A stretch of DNA of 64,000 nt from Colias croceus. Its lineage: Eukaryota > Arthropoda > Insecta > Lepidoptera > Pieridae. A program made the translations under genes and the position numbers. The stretch is taken from the NCBI RefSeq assembly GCF_905220415.1, contig NC_059567.1, positions 1,426,001 to 1,490,000 of the forward strand, written 5' to 3'. The notes under the pieces were generated by a model, which was not told where the DNA came from, did no database searches, and saw only the letters and a program-made list of their open reading frames with translations. This document shows positions 23,014 to 34,576 of the stretch, piece by piece; the stretch's first letter is position 1, and every line of letters starts with the position of its first letter.

Positions 23014-23700
23014 TCCGTAACGGCCAAAATTCAGAAACCCATAAACACTTGTTGGCTCCGTTTTATATACCAAATCCAAAGTCGTATGTTGATCAGATCC
23101 TTTTATATTATCAAAATTACAGCTTTATTTGATCGGACAGAACGAAACTGTATATTAAGTAACGTAGATTAATTTTTCGTAAACACTACAGTATTTGTTG
23201 GCTCCGTACACAAACATATTATAGTTAGGTAATGTTCCATACATTGCTAAATCCGCCTAGACTAGACGAACTCGACTCAGTAACGGTTCAAATTTTGAAA
23301 TGCTCAAACACTTCTTGACTGCGTTTTATATACCAAATCATAAGTCGTATGTTGATCTGTTCCATTTATATGCACTTGCATGATATTGACATGGGGATAT
23401 GAAATTAGGGCTAGCAAAAAATCTCCTGAGTTTTATGCAAGTTGAAGAAGTTGACCGTAATTCAATTGAAACTTAAAGAAAATGTTGTGAAACTAAAAAT
23501 ACGGAACCCTAAAAAGATAGATATTTACGAACCTTTCGTCATACAGTGACGGTGATAATTCCCAAGTAGTATGCATCCTACAAATAACAACCTACCTCTT
23601 GAATCATCAGTAAATATCAAGATAATTATCATAATATTTATTGACATGTAGCGTTCGCCTTTGCCCTGATTCTGATATCAATCTGATAAAATAATTAAAA

Positions 23701-24500
23701 TGTTAGATTTAGGTCAAACAAATGACGACTTATATTCCTGCACAAATTATCCATTGCGGAGTAAATATGAGTGTACGCAGATCGCCAACACGTTTAACCA
23801 GCAGTGGTGCAGTGGGTACTACCGGTGGATCGCATCCCGATCTATCGAAGCTAAGTTCGTTTTCTACGAGTTCTACGCCAACTGATACTCAAATTACTTA
23901 CAGAAAACGGAAACAACCGCTAGAACAAGATTGCAGATTTAGTGATGATATGAAGGATATTCGGTCGGAGTTGAGCCGTATTAGTACATTACTTGAAAAA
24001 TATGTATGCTCAAATGAACAAAATAGTAAACAAAATTCATGAAAACATTTCTGAGGTAAAAACACAAATTACCGAAATTAAATCGTCCAACGAACAATCT
24101 TTGAATTTAATTCGCCAAAATACGAATCAAATCAATGAAATTAAGTCATGAGCATGTATGATAATTACTGAACAAAACATATTGAAGAGTACTATTTCTC
24201 AATTAGAATCGCAGATCAACCAGGGTGAGAGTAAAATAAAATCACTGGAATTAAATCTTCAATCAATAAATCAGTCAGCCAATCCATCGGGTTTTACGTC
24301 TAAAAATCAACTTCATATAAATGAACACTTAATCAAGGAACTACGGGACAGAAAGAGCCGCAAAAAAAAATGTAATTTTTGCTGGTTTCCCAGAATCGAC
24401 ATCTTATAACTCAGAGGAGAGGAAATCTAAATACAACTACGAAATTTTAAAAATTATCTCACTAATAAGTTCAGACCTACCGAAGCCAGTAAAAATATAT
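23701..24500 (+). pseudogene. ORF1 of LINE copy C, frameshifted
   Basis: The main frame starts at 23722 (106 codons): SVRRSPTRLTSSG, DLSKLSSFSTSSTP, then basic YRKRKQPLEQD, then a probable coiled coil. Frame changes near 23715, 24040, 24148 and 24365 break it, but the parts continue: HENISEVKTQITEIK, NILKSTISQLESQIN, SKIKSLELNLQ, then KNVIFAGFPESTSYNSEE. A coiled coil followed by an IFAGFPE-type segment is seen in many LINE ORF1 proteins that bind RNA. Confidence 0.6.
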
Positions 24501-24524
24501 AATTATAAATAAGCTTAAAAACTT

Positions 24525-24725
24525 ACTTCAAACTGTAGTACAGGTCTTGATGGTATTACTACAAAAGCAATTAAATGCATCAAAGAAAAATTAAATCATA
24601 CCTTAAGCGACTGTTTTAACCAAGCCATAATTCAAAGACGTTTTCCGGACTCGTTAAAAATAGCGAAGGTAACTCCTATCTATAAGAGTGGCTCAAAATT
24701 TAAACTATAGGCCAATTTCGGTTTT
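24525..24725 (+). pseudogene. RT N-terminal part of LINE copy C
   Basis: Reads GLDGITTKAIKCIKEKLNH and RRFPDSLKIAKVTPIYKSG, then NYRPISVL, cut by the LINE insertion at 24726. A small deletion near 24700 removes the FEPG residues seen in copy B. Confidence 0.65.
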
Positions 24726-24976
24726 CAAACTCAAACTCAAACTCAAACATTTATTTATTCAATTAGACTACTTTTAGAAGCACTTTTGAAACGTCATTAC
24801 ATATTTTAACATTTACCACCGATTCGGAAAGCAGTATCTACGGAGAAGAATCGGCAAGAAACTCCATAGTTGCTCTTTTTAATCATGTCAGTTTTACAAT
24901 TTAATTTTACAAAATACATTATATGTGTTATATGTACATTATAATCATAATATACCAAAGAACTGTCCTGTGGTTT

Positions 24977-25314
24977 TTACGCGACAACCCTCCATGGGTT
25001 TTTATCGTCCATATATTCCTTAATACTGTAATAGGCTCTCTGAATTAGTACATTTTTTATATAAGTTTTAAATTTAGAACTACTGAACTCTTTAATATTA
25101 TGAGGAATTCTGTTGTAAAAGCGTATACCTTGACCCATAAATGAATTTTTAACTTTAGCTAGCCGGAAAAATGGAATTTCAATTTTATTTCTGTTTCTTG
25201 TGTCATAACAATGTCTATCTCCTACTTTTGTGTGTAAATAAGCTTTATTGTGTACATATAAAATATTATTAAATATATACTGCGACGGTACAGTAAGGAT
25301 ACCAGTATTCTTAA
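24977..25314 (-). pseudogene. ORF2 C-terminus of the inserted CR1-like LINE
   Basis: In frame beyond the piggyBac insertion: YIFNNILYVHNKAYLHT, RHCYDTRNRNKIEIPFFRL, GQGIRFYNRIPHNIKEF, ending in DKNPWRVVA and a TAA at 24977-24979. This is the usual C-terminal region of these LINEs, and rejoining it with 26474 onward restores the family layout. Confidence 0.7.
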
Positions 25315-26473
25315 CACGTTCACTGCGGCACAGAAATATCTGTACTTTCCATTACTGCGTTACGGGACGTTTTAAACCTTGTCCTATACCAGAGATTGTG
25401 GCGGCACGAGGCATATTAAACCCCACCGCCCGTAGGAGACCAAAATCGTTTTTTTGGCGCCAAATAAGACAAAGTGTGCGGCTTTTGTCGTGATTATTAT
25501 TAACAATGAGTTCATTAACCTAAATCTACCGTCGCCCGTGGTTAGATTAGTTAGTTTAGATTCTAGGGGTAAAATAAAATGTGGGGTCTGATGTACCCCA
25601 TACCGCACTGAACAATAGCAGTTTTTCATATAATTTAGTGATGGGAAAAGAAATATCGATTTTATTTAATTGTATTTATTTATCAAACTTATGGATGTTT
25701 TTCATTAAAACAGGCCAAACAACAATATTGTTTGCAACCAGTGCATTCTGTGAGAATTTTCTTTACCTTTTTCGGCCTCACGACTTGTTAAGAAGGTGCG
25801 GAGTTTTTCGTAACATTCTACACATCTACTCTTCTTTGATCCCTTTGAGAGATGATGTGCCTTGTTTGTTGGCTTGTTGACTTGGGCAAGAGTTAAATTT
25901 TGATGAGCCATACACCGATTGCCGGGTGTTTTGGATTTGCCGCTAGTTGATTCAATGAACAAACACACTAATAGTAATCATGATTATCAACCTATTTGAA
26001 GAAAGTTACTCAACATGTCACATTCACGTTTCTATTAACGATATTTATTATAACGAGTAGTTAGGATGTTTGAAAATTACCTGTATCCACATTCAAGTCC
26101 TTCTTTGTAAAAGCTTCAATAACTTGTTCCACAAATAGTCTCGAATGAGTTGCACAACACTAACCGCGTGAAGCTAGCTTAGGGTGCGGTACGAGGTGCG
26201 TGGTGGTACGAGGTGTTCGCAACCTCGTTCCGCACTGTGTTAGAATTTTTATTTGTTCAGTGCGTCAAGAGGTCTAAGAAACCCGGTATTAAGGTCGGTA
26301 TACCATTGAACTAGGAATCAATAGCACATGTCAGATATATAGATATCACTTTCCTACACTGAACCAGATGGAAGTTATGCCTCCCGCACGACAGAGAAGT
26401 TTAAGTTTTTTCCTACCGCTATAACGACGAGACACGGACAGGGTGTTTCAAGCCCTGTTTCGCAGTTAACGTG
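25315..26473. mobile_element. Non-autonomous piggyBac-type element
   Basis: TTAA lies on both sides (25311-25314 and 26474-26477), the known piggyBac target. Ends are CACGTTCACTGCG and, inward from the right, CACGTTAACTGCG, 12 of 13 matching. Each end is followed by a short palindrome, ACAGA-TCTGT on the left and ACAGGG-CCCTGT on the right. It lies in the ORF2 of the CR1-like LINE. Of the transposase only the last part is left. Confidence 0.8.
25708..25968 (-). pseudogene. piggyBac transposase C-terminal Cys-rich fragment
   Basis: Reads MCLFIESTSGKSKTPGNRC, then SRCVECYEKLRT, then after a one-frame change CTGCKQYCCLACFNEKHP and a stop. The paired C-x2-C motifs with a terminal CLACF match the zinc-binding tail of piggyBac transposases. 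The catalytic Asp residues lie far upstream in the family and are absent. The frame change near 25770 also disables this part. Confidence 0.65.
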
Positions 26474-29010
26474 TTAAAGAGATCTCTTAGTGAGTCTCGA
26501 GCACGCAAATTATATATAGAGCGCATGGCTCTTTTCTGTAGTATAAATATAGTTTCTATATCTGCACCCCTGCCCCATAGTAGAATTCCATAGGACATAA
26601 TGCTATGAAAGTAGCTAAAGTAAACCAATCTAGCCGTCTCTTCATCGGTGAGATGCCTTATTCTTCTCACTGCATATGCAGCTGAGCTGAGCTTAGCAGC
26701 GGTGGTGGTAATATGGGCCCCCCATTGTAGCTTCTCATCTAGTGTCAAACCAAGAAAAACAGTAGATTCCACAGGGTATAATACCTCCCCGTTTAAAATA
26801 ATATTCCTTTTCACCTTTTTTACATTTGGGAGGATAAATTCTACACAATTTGTTTTTTTTGCATTTAGTAGTAAATTATTAGCATTAAACCAATCGGATA
26901 TGCGTGAAAGAGCAGAGTTTACTTCGTCAACATTTGTGTCATGTCTATCCACATTAAATATTAATGAGGTGTCATCTGCAAACAGTACTATTTCACACAT
27001 ATCCTGCAAATAATAAGGTAGGTCATTAATATACACTAAGAACAAAAACGGTCCTAAGATAGATCCCTGCGGAACACCTATGTTAATCGGCGCACCGCAA
27101 GATTTCTCTCCATTAACGACAACGGTTTGTACCCTGTTCTGAAGATATGAAGCTATAAGATCCTGAGCTAAACCTTTGATACCATAAAAATTTAGTTTCC
27201 GTAATAGAGTGGAATGTTCTACACAGTCGAAAGCCTTAGAAAGGTCGCAGAATATCCCCAAAGCATTCTTTGAATTTTCCCATGCTTTGTATATATGGGA
27301 CAAAAGAGCTACTCCGGCATCAGTGGTAGAGCGCCCCTTTGTGAAACCATACTGTTTGGCGTGCAGTAAACCATTTGATGCAAAATGACTACTTAATTGG
27401 TTTAAGATTAATTTCTCGAAGACTTTGCTCAAAGTTGGTAATATGGAAATTGGCCTATAGTTATTACAGTCTTCTTGGTCACCACTTTTAAATAAAGGAA
27501 TAACTTTGCTAAACTTTAGTAAATCAGGGAATATACCACAGTCGCAACACTGATTAAATATAAACGCTAGATGTTTGGCAATATTTTCTATGATATTATT
27601 TACTAAATTAACAGACATACCCCAGAGATCACATGTTTTTTTTAAATTTAATGTTTTAAACGTTTTAACAATTTCATCAGCAGTCACGTGGCGCAATTCA
27701 AATAATTTGTTACACTCAGCAACGTGGTCCCTCAAAAAGGACTCTGCAAGCGCTGAGGACGAATTTAATTTCTTAGTAATACTAGCAGGGACACTACTAA
27801 AGAAATCTTCAAAAGCAAGCGCAACATCAGCACTTTTGTCAATGACCCTACCAGCATTGACAAGTTTTATGGTACTATCATTTGATTGGCTTTTGCCCAT
27901 TTCACCATTAATAATTGTCCATACCGTTTTAACTTTATTGTCAGAGTTGCGTATTTTATCTCTGACATACAAACTCTTGGCAGTGGAACAAACTTTTTTA
28001 AACGTTTTTGAATAATTTCTAACGTATCTAAGAAATGATAAGTCTTTGTTATATTGTTTCATACCATATAACTCGTAAAGAACGTTCCTGCATCTGAATA
28101 TACTAGGAGTTGCCCATTGACTGAATGGTAAATCCTTGGTAATAGTTAAAGATTTAACTTTAAATATTTTTTCATATTCACTATGAATTAATTTAAAAAG
28201 ATTTGTAAACATTTCACAAGGATTTTTATGAAAGGATTGATCATTCAGGTCAGGCAGTTTATTATCAATATTATTTCTAAATGTATGAATGCCTTTTTTA
28301 GTTATAGGCCTAACGTTAATTCTTTTGAATGTAGGTATGTAATCCCACTCAAAAACTACTTTCTGGCCACAGTGATCCGAAGTTAGTGTGTTGAGAATAT
28401 TTTTTTCTAAACAGTTGCAATCACAATATATATTGTCAATACAAGTTGCAGAAGTAGGTGTTATTCGTGTGGGTTGATCAAAAAGTTTATACAGATTAAA
28501 TGAATGAAACAAATTAACTATTCGTGTAGCCGTTTGTGTGTGTGAAAGTAAATCAATATTAAAATCACCACATACTATTACTTATACCTTCTTTTTACTT
28601 CTGCCTAAACGCTTTAATATTTCTTCCATGACTGTCTCAAACATATTATAGTCACTGGAAGGAGGTCTGTATACGCAAACAATAATGTAACGCTCAAGCT
28701 CAACACAGGACAGTTCAATGGTGCGTTCTACAGAAAGGCTAACAATGTCAGTTCGTTCCTTGCATTTTAAACTATTGTGTACAAAAATAAGAGAACCTCC
28801 ATGAATAGCGTTTGTCCTAAAGTATATACTTTTTAATTTATAATTATCAATATTTATTAACAACTGACATTGTTTAAGCCAATGTTCTGTTACACAAAAT
28901 ATTTTAATACTATTATGATTTAAAAATAATTCTATTTCTAATAGTTTGCTAGCCAAGCCTTGAATGTTTTGATGTACAATAGAAAAAGACTGCTTAGCTG
29001 TTGTCTTATA
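26474..29010 (-). pseudogene. ORF2 (endonuclease-RT) of the inserted CR1-like LINE, one early stop
   Basis: Endonuclease: FSIVHQNIQGLASKLLEIE, CVTEHWL, GGSLIFVHNS, VCVYRPPSSD, then a TAA at 28582-28584, and in the same frame CGDFNIDLLSHTQTATR, TCIDNIYC, LTSDHCGQ. RT: LKFSKVIPLFKSGD, NYRPISILPTLSKV, QYGFTKGRSTTDA, FCDLSKAFDCVEH, GVPQGSILGPFLF, and LFADDTSL with the catalytic FADD. The two parts share one frame (28956 and 28512 differ by a multiple of three), so the break is a nonsense codon and not a frameshift. At 26474 the frame runs into the piggyBac element. Confidence 0.8.
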
Positions 29011-29012
29011 AA

Positions 29013-29379
29013 CTAGTTTAAATCTAGCTTAGGGCTAGTTTGTCTGTCAACACTTAACCTAGGTTGATGTATATAATTACTACTACATAAAATTATAGTA
29101 GATCGATGGTCTGATACCGAACATGTACCAGACTGGTTAATATTATATGCTATTAACATAGCAAGTTCTCGCTTATATCTATATGGCAGATACACTGTAT
29201 TCTTTGTCAAACAAAAAGATTTTGTACAAGAATTAAGGTCAAAATATATAAATGCATCACTATGATGATTTGTTAAATTATATAATTTTAAGTTAATATT
29301 ATAGATAAATTTATTTTGATTTTGTGTCAAACTAGGCAAATATGGTAATGTACACAACATAAATTTGCATTTTGTCTGC
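29013..29379 (-). pseudogene. ORF1 C-terminus of the inserted CR1-like LINE
   Basis: About 120 residues: KCKFMLCTLPYLPSL, NQNKFIYNINLKLYNLT, AFIYFDLNSCTKSF, then LPYRYKRELAMLIAYNI, and a stop at 29013-29015 just before ORF2. The pattern resembles the esterase-like (SGNH-type) ORF1 of some CR1 elements, but no catalytic Ser box is in the part present, so that is a guess. The 5' part is lost at the insertion border. Confidence 0.5.
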
Positions 29380-29384
29380 GTTTT

Positions 29385-29892
29385 GCCAGTATTGTCAAAA
29401 ATATTGGAGAAGATTTTACACACGAGATTAGAAAAATATTTAGACTCATTTAATTTTATTTCAGTGCGTCAATACGGATTTAAGCCAAAAAGTAACACTC
29501 TGTCAGCGACTATAACTATTAAAATAAAACAGAACATTGACGCAAACAATATAGTATTGGCAGTGTTTATTGACCTACAAAAGGCCTTCGATACCGTTTC
29601 TCACGAACTTTTAATGAAGAAATTAACATTCATTAACATTAATGGTAAAGCACTAGATATGCTGAAATCATATTTAAAAAATCGATCACAAATAGTTAAA
29701 ATAGATAACCACGATAGCATTCCCTTACCAATTACATGTGGCATACCACAAGGTACGATTCTAGGCCCATTGCTTTTTTTAATTTATATTAATAATTTAC
29801 AAGATTTAAAGCTAAATGGTCACCTTACACTTTATGCGGATGACACTTGTCTGTTTCATTTTGTTCCCTCTACGATGACGACACTAAAATAA
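29385..29892 (+). pseudogene. RT core of LINE copy C, second part
   Basis: Continues from 24725: LSKILEKILHTRLEKYLD, QYGFKPKSNTLSAT, FIDLQKAFDTVSHELL, GIPQGTILGPLLF, and LYADDTCLF with an intact YADD near 29838. It is less damaged than copy B in this part. It ends at a deletion joint (29876) that shifts into the TKIMNLKQ segment near the C-terminus. Confidence 0.75.
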
Positions 29893-30425
29893 TGAATTTA
29901 AAACAATTATACTTTTATAATACGTGTATGTTCATCCGCAAAGCGCTAGGTACATAAAAACATAAATACAAATATTATAATCTCAACATCAAATCGCCAC
30001 TATCCTAATAGACGAGCTAGCTATCTTGCCCTCCCGAAGATCCGAACAAATTATGGAAGGCGAACGGCAACATACGTTTCTAAAACGGGAATAAATGTCT
30101 TTAAACCTTCAAATGGCTAAGGCCGCAAGCGACCAATGGCTGAGCTCGGTGGGCTCTGATTGGCTCATTTGAATCGGATCAACAAGAGCTAAAACGCAAA
30201 AAAGGTGGATTTGTATAAAAAGCACGTAATTATTATTATTACTGATGGTGACACTTGTGGCTCCGTTCGGATCCACATACGGACGGTGGTGTGGCAATGG
30301 ATCAACAAATACCAACCGGATGAACAAGTGAAAACGGATCAAATAATTACTAACTATATGGCACGTTTGATCAACATAGTGCCCATGGAGATATCTATAT
30401 ATATTTAGTATATATATATTAAGTA

Positions 30426-33322
30426 TGTGCGAGTTAGAAATATAAATACAAATGACGTTACAGCGAAAGATAATAATTTTTAACCAATCTATCAAAGGAA
30501 GATATTGTTTGGGCGTGTTTTATTGTATTAGGTAAAGCATTCCAAAGATTTATAGCACGTACTGTGAAAGAGGAATGATAGAAATCTGAATGATGCGATG
30601 GAATCAAAAGAGAGAGATTATATGCAGATCTCAACACAAGGCTATTGGAACAAAGAAATTTAAATCTCTCCTTTAGATAGATTGGTGTTCTAACATCAAA
30701 TAGAATGCAGTAAAGCAGATGAAGAATGCGTGCATTCCGGCGAAGGCGTATAGGTAACCATTTCAGTTTGGTACGGAAAGAGGATACATGATCATATTTA
30801 CGCAAACCGAATATGAACCTTATGCAGAGGTTTTGAACACGTTCAAGAGCATCTAATTGATATTCATTAAGGTCAGGATAGGCGCTGTCACAGTAATCAA
30901 GTATAGGGTGAAGCAATGATTGTACTAGCTCAACCTTAGTGGGAATTGGTAGGACATTACGTAAACGTCTAAGTGAAGCGGAAGAGCTAAAAACTTTTTT
31001 TCGCAATTCCTGTAGCTGTTGTGACCAGGAAAGTGTTTGGTCCAGATATATGCCAAGGTTTTTAACAGTGGAACTGTATGGAATAACGATCCCATCAACA
31101 GTAATCTTAGGAATACCAACCCAGTCAATTTTGTTAATGAAGTGACGACTTCCTATTATAATGGTTTGAGTTTTAACCGGGTTGATATTCAAACCATGTG
31201 TTTTGCTCCATTGGATTATTGAAGACAGGTCTTTATTGGTTTCACGTATAGCATTAGGTAGGCTCTCAAGAGAAGAGTGCGTGTAAATTTGTAGATCATC
31301 AGCATATAAGTGATAGAGAGAGGAAAAGTTGTTTGAAATAGAATTAATAAATAAGGAAAATAAAAGGGGAGACAGTACGCCACCTTGAGGAACACCAGCA
31401 ACGATATCACACCAGGATGAATAGGAATCGTTGTTATAGATACGTTGACGGCGTCCTCGTAGGTAACTATACATCCAATTACTTGCAGATTTTGATATAT
31501 TTAGAGAGGATAATAAAGCTAACATTATGTCATGATCTATAGAATTAAATGCGTTGCTAAAGTCAATCAAAGTGAGTAGAGTAAGTTGCCTATTCTCCAT
31601 TGCCATACGGATATCGTCAGTGATTTTAACTAAAGCAGTGGCCGTACTATGACCGGGACGGAAACCGGATTGGAAAGGATCAAACAGCTTGTTGGAATTT
31701 AAAAACATAGTTAACTGTTCATTAACAAGGCGTTCGAGGACTTTGGATAAGAAGGGAAGAATGGATATGGGACGGAAATCACCAAAAGTAGATGGGTTAT
31801 TTTTTTTGGGAAGGGGGATAATATGAGCGTCTTTCCAAGGAGTTGGAAATTGAGAGGATGTAATGGAGAAATTAAGGATATGAGTTAGAATGGGAATGAT
31901 GGTATCAAGGATAGGAATGATCATATTACGGCCAATATTGTCACTGCCAACGGCTTTAGAAGAAATGGATAATATAGCTTTCTTAACCCCACACACAGTG
32001 AATTGACTGAAACAAAAGGGAGAAAAATTTGGAATTGGAGCTTTAGAAATGGTATCAATAGTACATTTCTTAACATGCGGATCAATTACAGGAGATGAGC
32101 AAAAAAAACTATTAAGGGAGTCAATATTGACATTGGATGGAATTGAAGAGAGAGCAGCTTTACCAATCCCAAGAGACTTTAAAAACTTCCAAACTTTACT
32201 TGGATCGCCACCCTCAATTGACTCGTGAATGTGTCGACGTTGCGCGTCTCTGCACATGGTGCTACAGCGATTACGAATTTTCTTATACCTTTCGCGAGTC
32301 GCCAGAGTATTATTGGCCTTTAATACGGCCTTTGCGCGATTCTTTTTATTAATTAAAGATTTTAACTCTGACGTCAGCCAAGGTGCGGGTAGATGTTTCA
32401 GCTTAATAGGTCTGAGTGGCGCATGCTTGTCATACAGTTGCAGAAGGTAGGTGTTGAATAAATTAATTTTTACGTCTATATCGTTAGCCTTCACAATAAG
32501 CGACCAGTCCAGGTCCTTAGCATCATCAACAAGACGGTCCGTATCCATTCCACCAAAGCTGCGCTGAACAATTACTCTTGGTTTACGTTTAGGAGGGCGA
32601 ATTTTGTACGAGACAAAGACAAGATCGTGATAAGAAAAACCTTCAGCTGCACATTGTCCAAATTTGGCAACATAATCAGGGGAGGACACAATAATTAAAT
32701 CCAACAGGGAAGGGGAGCAGTTTGGAAAATGATGAGTAGCATTCAATGGAAGGATGTGCATGTTGCAAGAATCAACCGCGGATAAAAGTTTCTTGGACCT
32801 GTAATCGTTTTTCAATAGGCAGGTGTTTAGATCCCCCATGAGGATAACGTGATCAAAAGAAGGTATAAATTTGTCCAGCAGCTCATCAAAATAAGAAAAA
32901 TAATCAGTTGAGAGGTTAGGGCTATATAGTGCACCCAGTAGTAATTTTTGATGGCAAAGTGTTACTTCGAGAAAAATATATTCAAGTGTATCAATAGGTG
33001 TGGGTTGTGGTGAAGCAGATAGAATTGAATAATTAATGCCCGATTTTAAATAAATTGCTACACCACCACCACCTCGGCTAACTCGGTCGTTTTTTATAAG
33101 ATCAAATCCTGGAAGGGAATAAGCAGAAGAAGGAAGACTGGGTTTCAACCAGGTTTCGGAAATGGCAATGGCATGAATGCTACTACAATCAAAGGAAGTA
33201 AGGAGATCGGAATAATGCGCCGGAATGCTTTGCGCGTTTATATGAACTACGTTAAAATTCTTTACTACATCTGAAAAATGTGACGTCAGAGTTTCATTTA
33301 ACGGAGTAGGATTAGTACTATA
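30426..33322 (-). pseudogene. CR1-group LINE EN-RT ORF, main part (start lies at 55433)
   Basis: About 950 codons in one frame, ending at a TAA at 30458-30460. Endonuclease: VVHINAQSIPAHYSD, AIAISETWLKPSL, GGGVAIYLKS, LGALYSPN, MGDLNTCLL, LLDLIIVS, then FSYHDLVF, where the usual Ser-Asp-His reads Ser-Tyr-His. RT: WKDAHIIPLPKK, FRPISILPFLSKV, QSGFRPGHSTATALV, LIDFSNAFNSIDH, GVPQGGVLSPLLF, and LYADDLQIY. No internal stop was found; only the LTR insertion breaks it. The 3' UTR is very short and ends near 30426 in AT-rich DNA. Confidence 0.8.
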
Positions 33323-33528
33323 TGTAGTGTGTGTTATTATTCTCAGTAATCAAATATCGTAAATTCAGCGGTTTGTGGCGCGGCGAATGGCGACATTCCT
33401 GTGAGAGCCAGTCGCCTGCCACTCGCCTATCTAAGTTAACGTGTAATAAATTATAAATTTATAAATGTAATAAAGTAGTTCAGCATATACAGTATTTTAT
33501 TGGAAGACCCCAGCCTCTGTACACTAAA
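33323..33528 (+). repeat. 5' LTR of the Ty3/gypsy element
   Basis: Starts TGTAGTGTGTGTTATTATTC and ends near CCTCTGTACACTAA just before the primer site. It contains AATAAATTATAAATTTATAA and AATGTAATAAAG. The exact right border is uncertain by a few bases. Confidence 0.8.
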
Positions 33529-33529
33529 C

Positions 33530-33547
33530 TGGTGACCCCGACGAAGA
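33530..33547 (+). other. Primer binding site
   Basis: TGGTGACCCCGACGAAGA follows the LTR. TGG at the start matches a tRNA CCA end. The tRNA species is not assigned here. Confidence 0.6.
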
Positions 33548-33748
33548 ACTCTCGAAGAAAGTTTGTAGTGAAGGGAATCGGCGTAATTAGTGACATTGGC
33601 TGTGGGGTAAGTTTTGTTCGAGATCAAATTCCACGCGGCACGGCGACAGGAAGTTAGCGTGCCGCAATCGAAGAGCGCGCGTGGCACGTGGCGACTATAG
33701 CGGCAGGCGGCTCACAAGCTCATCGGCTAGTAACTCATCGGCTTAATA

Positions 33749-34576
33749 ATGAATAAAGCAGCAGCTTCAGACACGCAGATCAAGGAAGAGGCGTCAGGCG
33801 CGGCGTTGGCATCGATAAGCGTGTCCACCAAGCTACCAGAATTTTGGACAGACTTGCCAAGGTTATGGTTCGCACAGTTCGAGTCTGTGATGGCCCCACA
33901 GAAGCAGGGGGAAGAAACCAAATTCAACCTGGTCATATCGAAACTCGGAAAAGAGGCCATTCAGCAGGTCAGCGACCTCGTGATGTCACCACCCGCCCAG
34001 GACAGGTATACGGCGCTTAAGGAGAGGCTGCTGCAGGTTTATGAAGAGAGTGCCGAAAGACAAATGCAGAAGTTGGTGTCGGAGCTGGAATTGGGTTCGC
34101 AAAGACCCTCCCAGTTTTTAAGGCGCATGAAGGATCTGGGTCGCAGCGCACAAATTGCGGACAACACACTCAAGAGCCTGTGGTTGTCGAAAATGCCGTC
34201 ATCAGTTCGAGCAGTCATGGCGGTTTGTGAAGATCAGTCTCTGGACAAGCTGGCGGCCATGGCAGACAAGATTACCGAATACACCAACGTCGGGGATGTG
34301 GCAGCCGTGTCATGCAAGAAGGAAACAGATGAGCAGCCGGACGAGAAGATGAGCAGATTGGAGCTGGAGGTTGCAGCGCTCCGCGCCGAACTGAGGGGTC
34401 GCGGGCGCTCTAGGAGCAACGACAGACGGACCAACTTCAGGAGAAGATCGACATCGCGGCCGAGAAGAGCACCTGGAGACCCGGACTGGCTGTGCCGTTT
34501 TCACTTTCGGTACAGATCGAGAGCTAACCGCTGCGAGCAACCCTGCGCGTGGCGAGCCAAGCAGTCGGGAAACTAG
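33749..34576 (+). CDS. Gag of the Ty3/gypsy element
   Basis: 275 codons with a clear ATG after AATA. The central part (LPEFWTDLPRLWFAQFESVM, KFNLVISKL, PYDR-like APAQDRYTALKERLL, PSQFLRRMKDLG, LWLSKMPSSVRAV) is typical for insect Ty3/gypsy capsid. A coiled segment (KMSRLELEVAALRAEL) and an Arg/Ser-rich tail follow. The end has a C-x3-H-x9-C-x3-C finger (LCRFHFRYRSRANRCEQPC) in place of the retroviral CCHC knuckle. The UAG at 34574 directly follows a slippery heptamer. It has a much higher G+C content than pol, a shift in base use inside the same element. Confidence 0.9.
   Translation: MNKAAASDTQIKEEASGAALASISVSTKLPEFWTDLPRLWFAQFESVMAPQKQGEETKFNLVISKLGKEAIQQVSDLVMSPPAQDRYTALKERLLQVYEESAERQMQKLVSELELGSQRPSQFLRRMKDLGRSAQIADNTLKSLWLSKMPSSVRAVMAVCEDQSLDKLAAMADKITEYTNVGDVAAVSCKKETDEQPDEKMSRLELEVAALRAELRGRGRSRSNDRRTNFRRRSTSRPRRAPGDPDWLCRFHFRYRSRANRCEQPCAWRAKQSGN

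Larger units (their letters stand above)
24726..29379 (-). mobile_element. CR1-like LINE (minus), 5'-truncated, split by a piggyBac element
   Basis: 3' tail is a (TTTGAG)n repeat read on the minus strand (24726-24745), common for Lepidopteran LINEs. It runs through a 3' UTR, the ORF2 C-terminus (24977-25314), a piggyBac-type insertion (25315-26473), ORF2 (26474-29010) and the end of ORF1 (29013-29379), where it is truncated. The host is LINE copy C; GTTTT flanks both sides. Confidence 0.8.
23011..30425 (+). mobile_element. CR1/jockey-group LINE, damaged copy C (plus), split by another LINE
   Basis: 5' UTR 23011-23700, ORF1 23701-24500, RT start to 24725, then a 4.65-kb insertion (24726-29379), then RT core from 29385 and the 3' UTR ending in (TA)n near 30410. 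Across the split the sequence rejoins as in copy B. A GTTTT repeat (24721-24725 and 29380-29384) is the likely target duplication. After 29876 the RT core jumps to the C-terminal region, a deletion of about 550 bp relative to copy B. Confidence 0.75.

Noticed and set aside
25581..25880. 99-codon frame on the plus strand
   Set aside because: It is antisense to the piggyBac transposase remnant.
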